Source: JAXHUA01 sp034189695 (GTDB lineage Bacteria; Chloroflexota; Dehalococcoidia; E44-bin15). From it: a stretch of 48,013 nucleotides of DNA. The notes beneath the pieces are model-generated. The model searched no databases, had not been told where the DNA came from, and saw nothing but the letters and a program-made list of their open reading frames with translations. Positions within the stretch are counted from its first letter, which is position 1. Each line of letters begins with the position of its first letter. Shown here piece by piece: positions 23,071-32,022 of the stretch. Location of the stretch: contig JAXHUA010000042.1 in the NCBI GenBank assembly GCA_034189695.1, forward strand, positions 1 through 48,013, read 5' to 3'. Made by a program: the position numbers and the translations under genes.

Positions 23071-24339
23071 TTGAGCCGAAAGACGACGAGCTGTGATATC
23101 AAGGACCCCTCGCTGGCACCCGAAGGGCTGCTGCGCATCGAGTGGGCATCGCGTGAGATGCCCGTGCTCGCGTTGATAAGGGAGCGCTTCGCCCGCGAGA
23201 AGCCCCTCAAGGGCGTTCGCCTGTCAGGGTGTCTCCACATCACAACTGAGACAGCGAACCTGGCGCTGGTGCTCAGAGACGGTGGCGCCGACCTCGCTCT
23301 GTGCGCCTCCAACCCCCTCTCCACGCAGGACGACGTGACGGCGGCTCTGGCGACGGAGTACGGCATTCCGGTATTCGCCATCAAATGGGAGAACACTGAG
23401 ACCTACTACAAGCACATCAACGCCGCCCTCGATCACAAGCCTCAGATCACCCTCGACGACGGTTGCGACCTGGTGTCAACCATTCACAAGGAGCACACCG
23501 GGCTTATCGGCGACATCATTGGCGGAACCGAAGAGACCACCACCGGAGTAATACGGCTCCGAAGCATGGAGAAGGACGGCAAGCTCAGGTATCCCATCAT
23601 TGCCGTGAACGAAGCCGATACGAAGCATTTCTTTGACAACCGCTACGGCACCGGGCAGAGCACCATCGACGGCATTACCAGGGCAACGAACATGCTCTGG
23701 GCCGGTAAGAAGGTGGTGGTCTGCGGTTATGGCTGGTGTGGAAGGGGAGTGGCGCTGCGGGCCCGGGGACTGGGCGCTCACGTCATCGTCACCGAGGTGG
23801 AGCCTATCCGCGCCATCGAGGCGGTTATGGAGGGGTACAGCATCATGCCGCTCATCGAAGCGGCAAGGATTGGAGACATCTTTATCACGGTGACCGGGGA
23901 CATGAACGTGATCGATAGAGCCCACTTCGAGGTGATGAAGGATGGCGCGGTGGTGGCCAACAGCGGCCACTTCAATGTGGAGATCAACATCAAAGCGCTG
24001 GAGGAGATGTCGAAGGAGAAGCGCTCCATCCGCACCTACGTCGACGAGTACGTTCTGGGAGACGGCCGGTGCATCTTCCTCCTCGGCGAGGGCCGGCTCA
24101 TAAACCTGGCCGCCGCCGAAGGACATCCAGCCAGCGTAATGGATATGAGCTTCGCCAACCAGGCCCTCTGTGTCGAGCACCTGGTGCGGAGTGAGCGGGC
24201 CGCGCCCAAGGTCTATCCCGTGCCGGAAGAGATAGACAGAGAGGTCGGCAGGCTCAAGCTGGAGTCCATGGGGATTGTAATTGACACTCTGACTGACGAG
24301 CAGAAGCGATACCTGCAGAGTTGGGAGGAGGGGACCTAA
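23071..24339 (+). CDS. ahcY: S-adenosylhomocysteine hydrolase
   Basis: This 422-aa enzyme cleaves S-adenosylhomocysteine to adenosine and homocysteine using bound NAD. Motifs are CLHITTETANLALVLRDGGA, DNRYGTGQSTIDGI, the NAD loop VVCGYGWCGRGVA and NSGHFNVEIN. It ends YLQSWEEGT, without the C-terminal KPxxYRY extension of the common bacterial and eukaryotic form, which is the shorter thermophile/archaeal type. TTG 23071 is the start: AAAGGAG is 7 nt upstream. It clears the product inhibitor of methyltransferases and returns homocysteine to the candidate methionine synthase at 17640. Confidence 0.96.
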   Translation: MSRKTTSCDIKDPSLAPEGLLRIEWASREMPVLALIRERFAREKPLKGVRLSGCLHITTETANLALVLRDGGADLALCASNPLSTQDDVTAALATEYGIPVFAIKWENTETYYKHINAALDHKPQITLDDGCDLVSTIHKEHTGLIGDIIGGTEETTTGVIRLRSMEKDGKLRYPIIAVNEADTKHFFDNRYGTGQSTIDGITRATNMLWAGKKVVVCGYGWCGRGVALRARGLGAHVIVTEVEPIRAIEAVMEGYSIMPLIEAARIGDIFITVTGDMNVIDRAHFEVMKDGAVVANSGHFNVEINIKALEEMSKEKRSIRTYVDEYVLGDGRCIFLLGEGRLINLAAAEGHPASVMDMSFANQALCVEHLVRSERAAPKVYPVPEEIDREVGRLKLESMGIVIDTLTDEQKRYLQSWEEGT

Positions 24340-24364
24340 ACCATAAATAGAAGGGAAGCTTTCA

Positions 24365-25576
24365 ATGACCACAACGTTCATGACCGCGCCACAACTATTC
24401 CTCACCTCGGAGTCGGTCACCGAGGGGCACCCCGACAAGCTCTGCGACCAGATATCCGATGCCGTTCTCGACGCCATAATGGCGTGTGACCCGATGGCGA
24501 GGGTGGCCTGTGAGACGGCGGCCACTACCGGACTTGTAGTGGTCATGGGGGAGATCACCACTTCCTGCTACGTGGAGATCCAGGACATCGTCCGCAGAGT
24601 GCTGCGAGACGTCGGCTACACACGGGCAAAGTATGGGTTCGACTGCGATACGTGCGGCGTGATGGTCTCGATCAAGGAACAGTCGAAGGACATCGCCCTG
24701 GGGGTCGACAAGTCCCTGGAGGCCAAGAGCGCGGATATCAACAATGAACTGGAGACACTCGGCGCCGGCGACCAGGGGATGATGGTGGGCTTTGCGTGCA
24801 ACGAAACGCCCGAGTTCATGCCGCTCACCATCTCGCTGGCCCACAAGCTGTGCAAGCGCCTGGCCACAGTGAGAAAGGACGGCACCCTCAAGTACCTGCG
24901 TCCCGACGGCAAGTCGCAGGTAACGGTGGAGTACTCGTACGGCGTTCCAAAGCGCATTGAAGCCGTGGTCATCGGTGCGCAGCACCACCCCACCATCAGC
25001 CACGAAGAAATCGAGCACGATGTGATAGAGCACGTTATCAATCCGATCGTTCCAGCCTCGCTTATGGACGAACGGACCAAGTACTACGTCAACGCCACAG
25101 GGCGCTTCGTGGTGGGAGGTCCGATGGGCGACGCCGGACTGACAGGCCGGAAGATACTCGTCGACACCTATGGTGGCGTCGCCCGACACGGTGGCGGAGC
25201 CTTCTCGGGCAAGGACCCGACCAAGGTGGACCGCTCAGCGGCTTACGCCGCCAGGTACGTCGCCAAGAACGTGGTGGCAGCGGGGCTCGCTGACCGCCTC
25301 GAAATACAGATCTCCTACGTGATTGGCGTAGCGCATCCGGTCTCCATCTGCATAGAGTCATTTGGCACCGGCAAGGTGGATGACCAGGTAATCATTGACC
25401 TGGTGAACAAGCATTTCGACCTGCGGCCGGGGGCCATCATCCAGTCGATGCAGTTGCGACGCCCCATCTACAGGCAGACCGCAGCCTACGGTCACTTCGG
25501 GCGGCCCGATCTGGACCTCCCCTGGGAGAAGACCGACAAAGCAGCGACCCTCAGAGCTGAGGCAGGGCTCAAGTGA
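24365..25576 (+). CDS. metK: S-adenosylmethionine synthetase
   Basis: This 403-aa full-length MetK makes SAM from methionine and ATP. Motifs are TEGHPDKLCDQISDAVLDA, GAGDQGMMVGFA, GGPMGDAGLTGRKI and the P-loop-like GGGAFSGKDPTKVDRSAAY. The ATG follows AAGGGA and lies 26 nt after ahcY, so the two are probably cotranscribed. With ahcY, the MetE-like gene and the MTA genes it makes most of a methyl cycle within 12 kb. Confidence 0.97.
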   Translation: MTTTFMTAPQLFLTSESVTEGHPDKLCDQISDAVLDAIMACDPMARVACETAATTGLVVVMGEITTSCYVEIQDIVRRVLRDVGYTRAKYGFDCDTCGVMVSIKEQSKDIALGVDKSLEAKSADINNELETLGAGDQGMMVGFACNETPEFMPLTISLAHKLCKRLATVRKDGTLKYLRPDGKSQVTVEYSYGVPKRIEAVVIGAQHHPTISHEEIEHDVIEHVINPIVPASLMDERTKYYVNATGRFVVGGPMGDAGLTGRKILVDTYGGVARHGGGAFSGKDPTKVDRSAAYAARYVAKNVVAAGLADRLEIQISYVIGVAHPVSICIESFGTGKVDDQVIIDLVNKHFDLRPGAIIQSMQLRRPIYRQTAAYGHFGRPDLDLPWEKTDKAATLRAEAGLK

Positions 25577-25586
25577 CCGCCTCCTA

Positions 25587-25615
25587 TTGACGCACACGAC
25601 GCAAAAGGCTAGAGT
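25587..25615 (+). promoter_or_regulatory. Sigma70-type promoter of the nucleotide-sugar operon
   Basis: TTGACG (25587-25592), a 17-nt spacer and TAGAGT (25610-25615). It lies in the only sizeable gap (104 nt) between metK and the sugar genes, with a start near 25622. Confidence 0.6.
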
Positions 25616-25680
25616 AGCGAATGCGAAACGTGAAGGCGCGGTGTGACTGCTCAGACAAACGCGACTGTTAGGAACGAAGG

Positions 25681-26793
25681 ATGAAGGCTGTTATCCTTGT
25701 TGGAGGTGAGGGCACGCGGTTGCGCCCTCTCACGTCCAATAGACCCAAGCCCATGGTGCCCATTCTCAACCGACCTTTCCTCGAGCACATGGTCGATTAC
25801 CTCAAGCGGCATAACGTCGACGACATCATCCTCGCCTTGTGCTACCTGCCAGACCACATTCGCGAGTACTTCGGGGATGGCGGCGCCTTCGGTGTGAAGC
25901 TGACCTACGTGGTGGAGGACGCTCCGCTGGGTACAGCGGGTGCGGTGAAGAACGTCGAACAGTACCTGGACGAGACCTTCTTCGTCTTCAACGGGGACAT
26001 ATTCACCGACCTCGACCTCACCGGGATGATGAAATGCCACCGGGAGACGGAGGCGACGGTCACTATCGCTCTGACCCCGGTCGAGAACCCGAGCATCTAC
26101 GGGGTGGTGGAGACGAGCGCCGACGGGAGGGTGCAGCGCTTCATTGAGAAGCCGAGCCCTGATGAGGTCACCACCAACATGATCAACGCCGGAACCTACA
26201 TCATAGAGCCCCACGCCCTGCAACGGATACCCAGCAATGGCTTCACCATGTTCGAGAGCCGGGTCTTCCCCGACCTCGTGGGAGCTGGTGAGGCGGTGTA
26301 CAGCCACACCAGCGACGCCTACTGGATTGACATCGGCACACCCACCAAGTACGTGAGGCTTCACCATGACCTGCTGAACGGGAAGGTGGAGAAGTCGCCA
26401 TCCCTCAGCCAATGGATTTGGGTTGATGAAGACTGCGAAGTACATCCGCAGGCCGAACTCGAAGGCCCGGTGGTAGTGGGAGGCAACAGCGTCGTCGGGC
26501 CGGGGGCCAGGATCAAGGGGCCGACAGTCATCGGCTCCAACTGCAACATCGGCGAGGACAGCGTCGTTGACGGGGCCATCGTGTGGAGCAACACCACTCT
26601 CGGCCGGGGAGTCTCGGCCAAAGGGTGTGTCATCGCCGAGCATGTGGTCCTTGGAGACCAGAGTCAGGTCATGGAGGGCTCGGTGCTGGGCGACAACGTC
26701 GTTGTCGCGCCCGGCGAGACGCTGGCACGGGACACCAGGCTTGGCGCGGATGGTCCGTCCGTTCGGCCGATGGATGCCTTGAGACGGAGATAG
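25681..26793 (+). CDS. Sugar-1-phosphate nucleotidylyltransferase, probably mannose-1-phosphate guanylyltransferase
   Basis: This 370-aa two-domain protein begins with the nucleotidyltransferase signature VGGEGTRLRPLTSNRPKPM. NGDIFTDLDL carries the metal-binding Asp, and EKPSPDEVTTNMINAGTY follows. Residues about 245-350 form a left-handed beta-helix of hexapeptide repeats. This layout matches GMPPB/GlmU-like transferases rather than the cupin-fused ManC type. Because the next three genes are Gmd-like, phosphomannomutase-like and a mannose/glucose-phosphate isomerase, GDP-mannose formation is the best guess. Glucose-1-phosphate is the alternative substrate. Confidence 0.88.
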   Translation: MKAVILVGGEGTRLRPLTSNRPKPMVPILNRPFLEHMVDYLKRHNVDDIILALCYLPDHIREYFGDGGAFGVKLTYVVEDAPLGTAGAVKNVEQYLDETFFVFNGDIFTDLDLTGMMKCHRETEATVTIALTPVENPSIYGVVETSADGRVQRFIEKPSPDEVTTNMINAGTYIIEPHALQRIPSNGFTMFESRVFPDLVGAGEAVYSHTSDAYWIDIGTPTKYVRLHHDLLNGKVEKSPSLSQWIWVDEDCEVHPQAELEGPVVVGGNSVVGPGARIKGPTVIGSNCNIGEDSVVDGAIVWSNTTLGRGVSAKGCVIAEHVVLGDQSQVMEGSVLGDNVVVAPGETLARDTRLGADGPSVRPMDALRRR

Positions 26794-26795
26794 GA

Positions 26796-27815
26796 ATGCG
26801 TGTACTTATTACGGGTGTTACCGGGATGGCTGGCAGCCACCTGGCGGAGTATTTGCTCGATGTCGAAGGACTCGAAGTCTACGGGATATACCGGTGGCGG
26901 AGCAGACAGGACAACCTCGAGAACCTGAAGCGAGCCGACAAGGTGAATATCGTCACCGGTGGCTTCGAATCGATGGTGCACGAGCGCACCGATTCGTCGA
27001 AGCTCAACCTCATAGAGGCAGACATCACCGATTCCTTCTCCATGAAATGGGTCATCGGCGCGGTGAGGCCCGACCGTATCTTCCACCTCGCTGCGCAAAG
27101 CTATGTCCACGCGTCATGGGGCGCCCCCGCGGAGACACTTCACACGAACATCATCGGTGAGGTCAACCTGCTCGAGGCGGTCCGTTCCGCCGGGATCGAC
27201 CCCAGAATCCACATCGCCGGCTCATCCGAGGAGTACGGCCTGGTCCTGCCTGACGAGATACCGGTGAAGGAGACCAACCCCCTTCGCCCGTTGAGTCCAT
27301 ACGGGGTGAGCAAGGTATCCCAGGAGATGCTGGCCTACCAGTACCACATGAGCTACGACCTGAAGACAATCGTCACCCGGGCCTTCAACCATGAAGGGCC
27401 ACGCCGGGGCGAGGTATTCGTTACCTCCAACTTCGCCAAGCAGATAGCTGAGATAGAGAAGGGACTCAAGCCACCGGTGATATACGTCGGCGACCTGTCC
27501 AGCGTTCGAGACTGGTCCGACGTACGGGACGTCATCAAGGCATACTGGCTGGCCACGGAGGAATGCAAGGACGGAGAGGTATACAACATCGGCAGCGGGG
27601 TGGGGAGAGAGGTGAGAGAGATGCTCGACATGCTTCTCGGGATGAGCAACGTTGACATCGACATCCAGGTGGACCATGCACGGCTGCGTCCATCGGATGT
27701 CAAGGTGCTTGTGTGCGATTCAACCAGGTTTCGCAATCTGACCGGTTGGGAGCCTCAAATCGCCTTTGAGAAGACCCTGGAAGACCTGCTGGGCTACTGG
27801 CGAGCGAGGGTCTAG
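26796..27815 (+). CDS. GDP-mannose 4,6-dehydratase-like SDR
   Basis: This 339-aa extended SDR has the N-terminal NAD(P) motif GVTGMAGSHLAEYL and then GIYRWRSRQDNLENL. The active site is in AGSSEEYG, with catalytic YGVSK. The stretch RAFNHEGPRRGEVFVTSNF is the one typical of GDP-mannose 4,6-dehydratase (family form NHESPRRG) and of the related GDP-4-keto-6-deoxymannose reductase. The ATG is 3 nt after the pyrophosphorylase stop with TAGGA as SD. The product would be GDP-4-keto-6-deoxymannose, a precursor of fucose, rhamnose or perosamine for surface glycans. Dehydratase versus reductase needs phylogeny. Confidence 0.87.
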   Translation: MRVLITGVTGMAGSHLAEYLLDVEGLEVYGIYRWRSRQDNLENLKRADKVNIVTGGFESMVHERTDSSKLNLIEADITDSFSMKWVIGAVRPDRIFHLAAQSYVHASWGAPAETLHTNIIGEVNLLEAVRSAGIDPRIHIAGSSEEYGLVLPDEIPVKETNPLRPLSPYGVSKVSQEMLAYQYHMSYDLKTIVTRAFNHEGPRRGEVFVTSNFAKQIAEIEKGLKPPVIYVGDLSSVRDWSDVRDVIKAYWLATEECKDGEVYNIGSGVGREVREMLDMLLGMSNVDIDIQVDHARLRPSDVKVLVCDSTRFRNLTGWEPQIAFEKTLEDLLGYWRARV

Positions 27816-27895
27816 ATGAACATCCCAGCTGCCCGCGACCTCAGCCGGCTTTCGACAGCCGCCTGCAACTCGTTCGACCATTCAGGAGAGGACAC

Positions 27896-29326
27896 GTGAC
27901 TGCTGCTATCAGGTTCGGCACTGACGGCTGGCGAGGCATTATCGCCGAGGACTTCACCTTTGAGAACGTTAGATACTGCGCCCAGGGCGTGGCCGACTTC
28001 CTCAATGCCTCGGGCCTGGCGCAAAAGGGGCTGGTTGTCGGCTATGACAAGAGGTTCGCATCCGAAGACTTCGCCGCCGCGGCAGCCGAGGTAGTCGCCG
28101 CCAACGGCGTCAAGGTCTATCTGTGCGAGGAATCGGCTCCGACGCCTGTTATAAGCTACGCCATCCTGCACCGGGATGGCGCTGGAGGCATCATCATAAC
28201 GGCCAGTCACAACCCGAGGTCCTGGAACGGACTCAAGTACCGTGGGGCTCAGGGGGTGGCAGCCCCGCCGGAAACCCTTGTCAAGCTGGAGGACAGCATC
28301 AACAGGAGCCAGGCGACTGGCTCGGTGCGCCGCAGGGCGCTGGAGGAGGCCACGGCAGAGGGAACAATCGAGGTGTTCGACCCGGCACCTTCGTACCTCG
28401 GTCAAATAGGCAAGCTTGTCGACCTCGAAGCGCTGCGCCAGAGCGGCTTGAAGATAATGGTCGACTCGATGTTCGGAGCCGGCGCAGGCTATTTCGCCAC
28501 GATTCTCACCGGCGGCACCGCTCAGATCACAGAACTCCACGGAGAGAGGAATCCGTTCTTTCCAGGGATACGGCCTGAGCCCATTGCTTCGAATCTGAGC
28601 GAGTTGTGTGCCAGGCTGAAGGAGAGCGACGCCAGCATTGGGCTCGCCACCGACGGCGACGCCGACCGCATAGGCATCGTCGACGAGAACGGCGTCTATC
28701 TCACCACCCAGCAGGTGTTCTCTCTCCTCACGCTCTATCTCCTGGAGGTCCGAGGTCAGCACGGCGCCATCGTGAGGACGATAACGTCGAGCGCTATGCT
28801 TGACCGCCTGGGCCAGCTCTACGACGCGCCGGTCTATCAAACACCGGTTGGCTTCAAGTACGTCGCACCCAAGATGGCCACCGAGGACGCCCTGGTCGGT
28901 GGTGAGGAGAGCGGTGGCTATGCCTATCGCGGCCACGTCCTTGAAAGGGACGGCATCGTGTCCGGCCTGTTCTTCCTCGACCTGATGGCCAGGATGAAGA
29001 TGTCTCCTTCTGAACTGGTGCAGTATCTCTACGGCAAGGTGGGGGCACATTACTATGACCGAGTCGACGTCCGTTTCCCGGCCGAGGACCGCAAGGCGAT
29101 CGCAAGCCGCATCGCCGGCCATCGGCCAGCCTCAATCGAAAACACGGCGGTAGCGAGGATCGACACTGAGGATGGCTACCACTTCGTACTGGCCGACAAT
29201 AGCTGGCTCCTGGTCCGCTTCTCGGGTACGGAGCCGCTCCTTCGAATCTACGCCGAAAGCGATAGCCCGGAGCGAGTGGCCAGGCTGCTCTCCGAGGGCA
29301 GACGCATGGCAGGAGTTGGCTCATGA
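27896..29326 (+). CDS. Phosphomannomutase / phosphoglucomutase
   Basis: This 476-aa alpha-D-phosphohexomutase interconverts hexose-6- and hexose-1-phosphate. It starts IRFGTDGWRG. The phosphoserine loop is TASHNPRSWNGLKYRG, the Mg loop ATDGDADRIG, the sugar loop GGEESGGYAYRGH and the phosphate-binding loop RFSGTEPLLRIYAE. GTG 27896 has AGGAGAGG upstream. A 27-codon frame (27816-27899) fills the gap before it and overlaps the start by 4 nt, which may allow coupling. It should supply mannose-1-phosphate to the transferase at 25681. Confidence 0.94.
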   Translation: MTAAIRFGTDGWRGIIAEDFTFENVRYCAQGVADFLNASGLAQKGLVVGYDKRFASEDFAAAAAEVVAANGVKVYLCEESAPTPVISYAILHRDGAGGIIITASHNPRSWNGLKYRGAQGVAAPPETLVKLEDSINRSQATGSVRRRALEEATAEGTIEVFDPAPSYLGQIGKLVDLEALRQSGLKIMVDSMFGAGAGYFATILTGGTAQITELHGERNPFFPGIRPEPIASNLSELCARLKESDASIGLATDGDADRIGIVDENGVYLTTQQVFSLLTLYLLEVRGQHGAIVRTITSSAMLDRLGQLYDAPVYQTPVGFKYVAPKMATEDALVGGEESGGYAYRGHVLERDGIVSGLFFLDLMARMKMSPSELVQYLYGKVGAHYYDRVDVRFPAEDRKAIASRIAGHRPASIENTAVARIDTEDGYHFVLADNSWLLVRFSGTEPLLRIYAESDSPERVARLLSEGRRMAGVGS

Positions 29327-30390
29327 TCGACCTCGACGATGTCCAGGCATATGAGGACCTCGACCCGTCACACATGCTGGAGCGCATCGGGGAGTTGCCG
29401 CACCAGTGCAGTGAAGCGTGGCGCAGCGCCCTGGCCTTCCGGCTGCCCCCGGGCTATGCCAGCGTGGACAAGGTGGTGATTCTCGGGATGGGCGGCTCGG
29501 CCATTGGCGGCGATATGCTTCGCGGCCTGGCGTGCGGAGAGGGGGCGGCGGAGGTATGCGTTCACCGAGACTACCATCTCCCGCCCTCGGTGGGCGAGCG
29601 CACGCTGGTCATCGCTTCGAGCTACTCCGGCAACACCGAGGAGACCCTCTCAGCCTTCTCTCAGGCCCTGGACACACCGGCGAAGACACTGGCTATCACC
29701 ACCGGAGGCAGGCTTGAGGCGATGGCACGGAGCAAGGATGTACCCGTGTACTGCTTCAAATACGACGGGGAGCCCCGCACCGCCTTCGGATACAGCTTCT
29801 TCTCGCTGCTCGCCATAGCCCACAAGCTGCGCCTGGTGTCAGTGAGTCCGGACGATGTTGACAGGGTCATACGATTGCTTGAAGGTCTGACGGAACGGTA
29901 CGACAGGGCCACCCCACTCAGCGAGAACCCCGCCAAGCAAATGGCGACCAGCCTCCACGACCGCCTCGGGGTGGTCTACGGAGCGGGTATTCTATCGCCG
30001 GTGGCCTTCCGCTGGAAGACGCAACTCAATGAGAACAGCAAGGCCAGCGCCTTCTCGGAGTCGTTCCCGGAGCTGAACCACAACGCCGTGGTGGGGTACC
30101 GCTTCCCCACCTGGCTTTCTGATAAGCTACTCGTGGTCATGTTGCGCTCGCCGTTGCTGCACCGACGCGTCCTGAAGCGCTACGAGGTGACGGCAGAGCT
30201 TCTCAGACAGGCAGGGCTCAGCTACACAGTCTTCGATGCCGAGGGCGAGAGCGCCCTGGGCCAGATGATGAGCGCCGTGCGATTCGGCGACTTCGTCAGC
30301 TACTACCTGGCCATCCTGAACGGCGTCGCCCCGTCCCCAGTCGCAGCCATCGACTACCTCAAGCAACGAATGGCTGAGGGTGAAACGTAG
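29323..30390 (+). CDS. Bifunctional phosphoglucose/phosphomannose isomerase
   Basis: This 355-aa SIS-domain isomerase of the archaeal/Chloroflexi PGI/PMI type has GMGGSAIGGDMLRGLACG near residues 51-68 and SYSGNTEETLSA as the sugar-phosphate loop. The catalytic His/Glu region is ESFPELNHNAVVGY. It interconverts fructose-6-phosphate with glucose-6- or mannose-6-phosphate. The ATG overlaps the mutase stop (ATGA). It starts the GDP-mannose route and is the last gene of the operon. Confidence 0.93.
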   Translation: MIDLDDVQAYEDLDPSHMLERIGELPHQCSEAWRSALAFRLPPGYASVDKVVILGMGGSAIGGDMLRGLACGEGAAEVCVHRDYHLPPSVGERTLVIASSYSGNTEETLSAFSQALDTPAKTLAITTGGRLEAMARSKDVPVYCFKYDGEPRTAFGYSFFSLLAIAHKLRLVSVSPDDVDRVIRLLEGLTERYDRATPLSENPAKQMATSLHDRLGVVYGAGILSPVAFRWKTQLNENSKASAFSESFPELNHNAVVGYRFPTWLSDKLLVVMLRSPLLHRRVLKRYEVTAELLRQAGLSYTVFDAEGESALGQMMSAVRFGDFVSYYLAILNGVAPSPVAAIDYLKQRMAEGET

Positions 30391-30434
30391 CGTGGCCTGA
30401 GCCTGCAGCGCAGACTAGTCAGAAGGGGGTTAAC

Positions 30435-31622
30435 ATGGACTTTCAGTTCACTCCGGAAGAGGAGGCCTTTCGCCAGGAGGTGCGGGATTTCGTCAAGGCG
30501 GAGATGCCTCCTGGTTACTCCGCAACCGGCGAGGGCTCGTACGACCCTCACACCCACGAACTGGCGAAGACGATGGCGAAGAAGCTGGGTGAGAGACGAT
30601 GGCTGGCCATGAACTGGCCCGAGCAGTACGGGGGAATGGGGGCCTCGCCTATCATGCACATGATCTACAAGGAGGAAATGGCCTATCACGGTGTTCCGGG
30701 AACCGACATGGGCATGGGCGGCATATCCTGGGTGGGTCCGACGGTGCTGATACTGGGCACAGACGAGCAGAAGAGAGAGCACCTGCCACCACTGGCCGCC
30801 GGCGACAGGTTCTGGTGCACGATGTACAGCGAGCCTGAAGCCGGCTCCGACATGGCCGCCCTCAAGTGCCGGGCCGTCAGGCGCGGCGACGAGTACGTAG
30901 TCAACGGACAGAAGGTATGGACAAGCGCCGCCCACATAGCCGACTGGGCCTGGCTGCTGGCCAGGACGGACCCCGATGCACCGAAGCACAAAGGCATCAG
31001 CCTTATACTCGTTGACATGAAGAGCCCCGGCATCACCGTCAGACCTCTGGTGAACATGGCCGGGCACCACTACTTCAATGAAGTCTTCTTCGATGACGTT
31101 CACGTGCCGGCGGCCAATCTCATCGGTGAGGAGAACCGCGGCTGGTATCACTCCATGGTGGCGCTGTCGTTCGAGAGAACGGCGGGCGTCTCCATGGCGG
31201 CCGCAGCCCGCAGAGGTCTCGAAGAGCTGATTGAATTCGCCAAGACTACAGTCGTCAATGGCGAACCGCTGGCCAAGAACATGTCAATCCGGCACCAGCT
31301 CGCTCAGCTCGTCACCGAGGTCGAAGCTGCTCGCGTGTTGGGCTATCGCATCGTATGGTTGCAGTGCAAGGGAGAACTCCCCGGTGTCGAAGGCCCGATA
31401 GTGAAGGTACTTGGCTCGGAGATACTGCAAAGCCTGGGCAAGGTCGGCACCGAGATGATGGGACTCTACGCACAACTCATGCCGGGCTGCAAGCGGGCCC
31501 CGCTCCAGGGCAGAGTGTCCGAGATGTGGCTGGGCGCAAACGACATGATAATCGCCGCTGGAACCAACGAGATTCAGAGGAACATCATTGCCCAGAGGGG
31601 TCTGGGAATGCCGAGAGTCTGA
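30435..31622 (+). CDS. Acyl-CoA dehydrogenase
   Basis: This 395-aa full-length FAD-dependent acyl-CoA dehydrogenase catalyses the first step of beta-oxidation or a related acyl-CoA desaturation. It has the N-terminal helical domain (MDFQFTPEEEAFRQEVRDFV), the flavin and substrate segment MYSEPEAGSDMAALKC, and VNGQKVWTSAAHIADW. The C-terminal domain ends with AAGTNEIQRNIIAQRGLGMPR. AGAAGGGGG precedes the ATG. It passes electrons to ETF, which could connect to the membrane iron-sulfur oxidoreductase at 2104. It ends only 4 nt from the convergent rpsI stop. Confidence 0.93.
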   Translation: MDFQFTPEEEAFRQEVRDFVKAEMPPGYSATGEGSYDPHTHELAKTMAKKLGERRWLAMNWPEQYGGMGASPIMHMIYKEEMAYHGVPGTDMGMGGISWVGPTVLILGTDEQKREHLPPLAAGDRFWCTMYSEPEAGSDMAALKCRAVRRGDEYVVNGQKVWTSAAHIADWAWLLARTDPDAPKHKGISLILVDMKSPGITVRPLVNMAGHHYFNEVFFDDVHVPAANLIGEENRGWYHSMVALSFERTAGVSMAAAARRGLEELIEFAKTTVVNGEPLAKNMSIRHQLAQLVTEVEAARVLGYRIVWLQCKGELPGVEGPIVKVLGSEILQSLGKVGTEMMGLYAQLMPGCKRAPLQGRVSEMWLGANDMIIAAGTNEIQRNIIAQRGLGMPRV

Positions 31623-31626
31623 GAGC

Positions 31627-32022
31627 CTATCTCTTGGTGTACTGCTTCCGCTTCCGGGCGCGAATGAGGCCGTACTTCTTCCGTTCCTTTATCCGTGAGT
31701 CCCGCGTCAGCATTCCGTAGCTGCGAAGCACCGGCTTGAACTCCTCATTCATCACCACGAGGGCCCGCGCGATGCCATGGCGAATGGCTCCTGCCTGCCC
31801 GGTGACGCCGCTTCCTCCCACTTTGACCGTTGCGTTCAGCTTGCCCATGCTATTGGTCACCATGAGAGGCCCCACAATCATCCTTCGGTGCCTCTCCTGG
31901 GAGAACACCTCCTCATGGGGCCGGCCGTTCACCAGAATCGGGCCATCGCCAGCATAGAGCCTCACCTGGGCCACGGCACACTTTCGCCTGCCAATCCCGT
32001 AGTAGTATCGCTTCTCGTTCAA
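31627..32022 (-). CDS. rpsI: 30S ribosomal protein S9
   Basis: 131 aa, full length, with the conserved N-terminal YYYGIGRRKCAVAQVRL and the invariant basic tail ending RKRKQYTKR that reaches the P site. The TTG start overlaps the rplM stop (TTGA) and has a strong AAGGGGGAG SD. It is the last gene of the ribosomal superoperon and ends 4 nt from the opposing acyl-CoA dehydrogenase gene. Confidence 0.98.
   Translation of the reverse strand: MNEKRYYYGIGRRKCAVAQVRLYAGDGPILVNGRPHEEVFSQERHRRMIVGPLMVTNSMGKLNATVKVGGSGVTGQAGAIRHGIARALVVMNEEFKPVLRSYGMLTRDSRIKERKKYGLIRARKRKQYTKR

Noticed and set aside
27816..27899. A 27-codon frame between the Gmd-like gene and the phosphohexomutase
   Set aside because: Its ATG follows the previous stop immediately but it has no SD of its own and no similarity I know; at most it aids coupling to the GTG at 27896.
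27812..29122. A 436-codon minus-strand frame across the phosphohexomutase gene
   Set aside because: Antisense shadow: the plus-strand frame has every phosphohexomutase motif, and the minus-strand product looks random.
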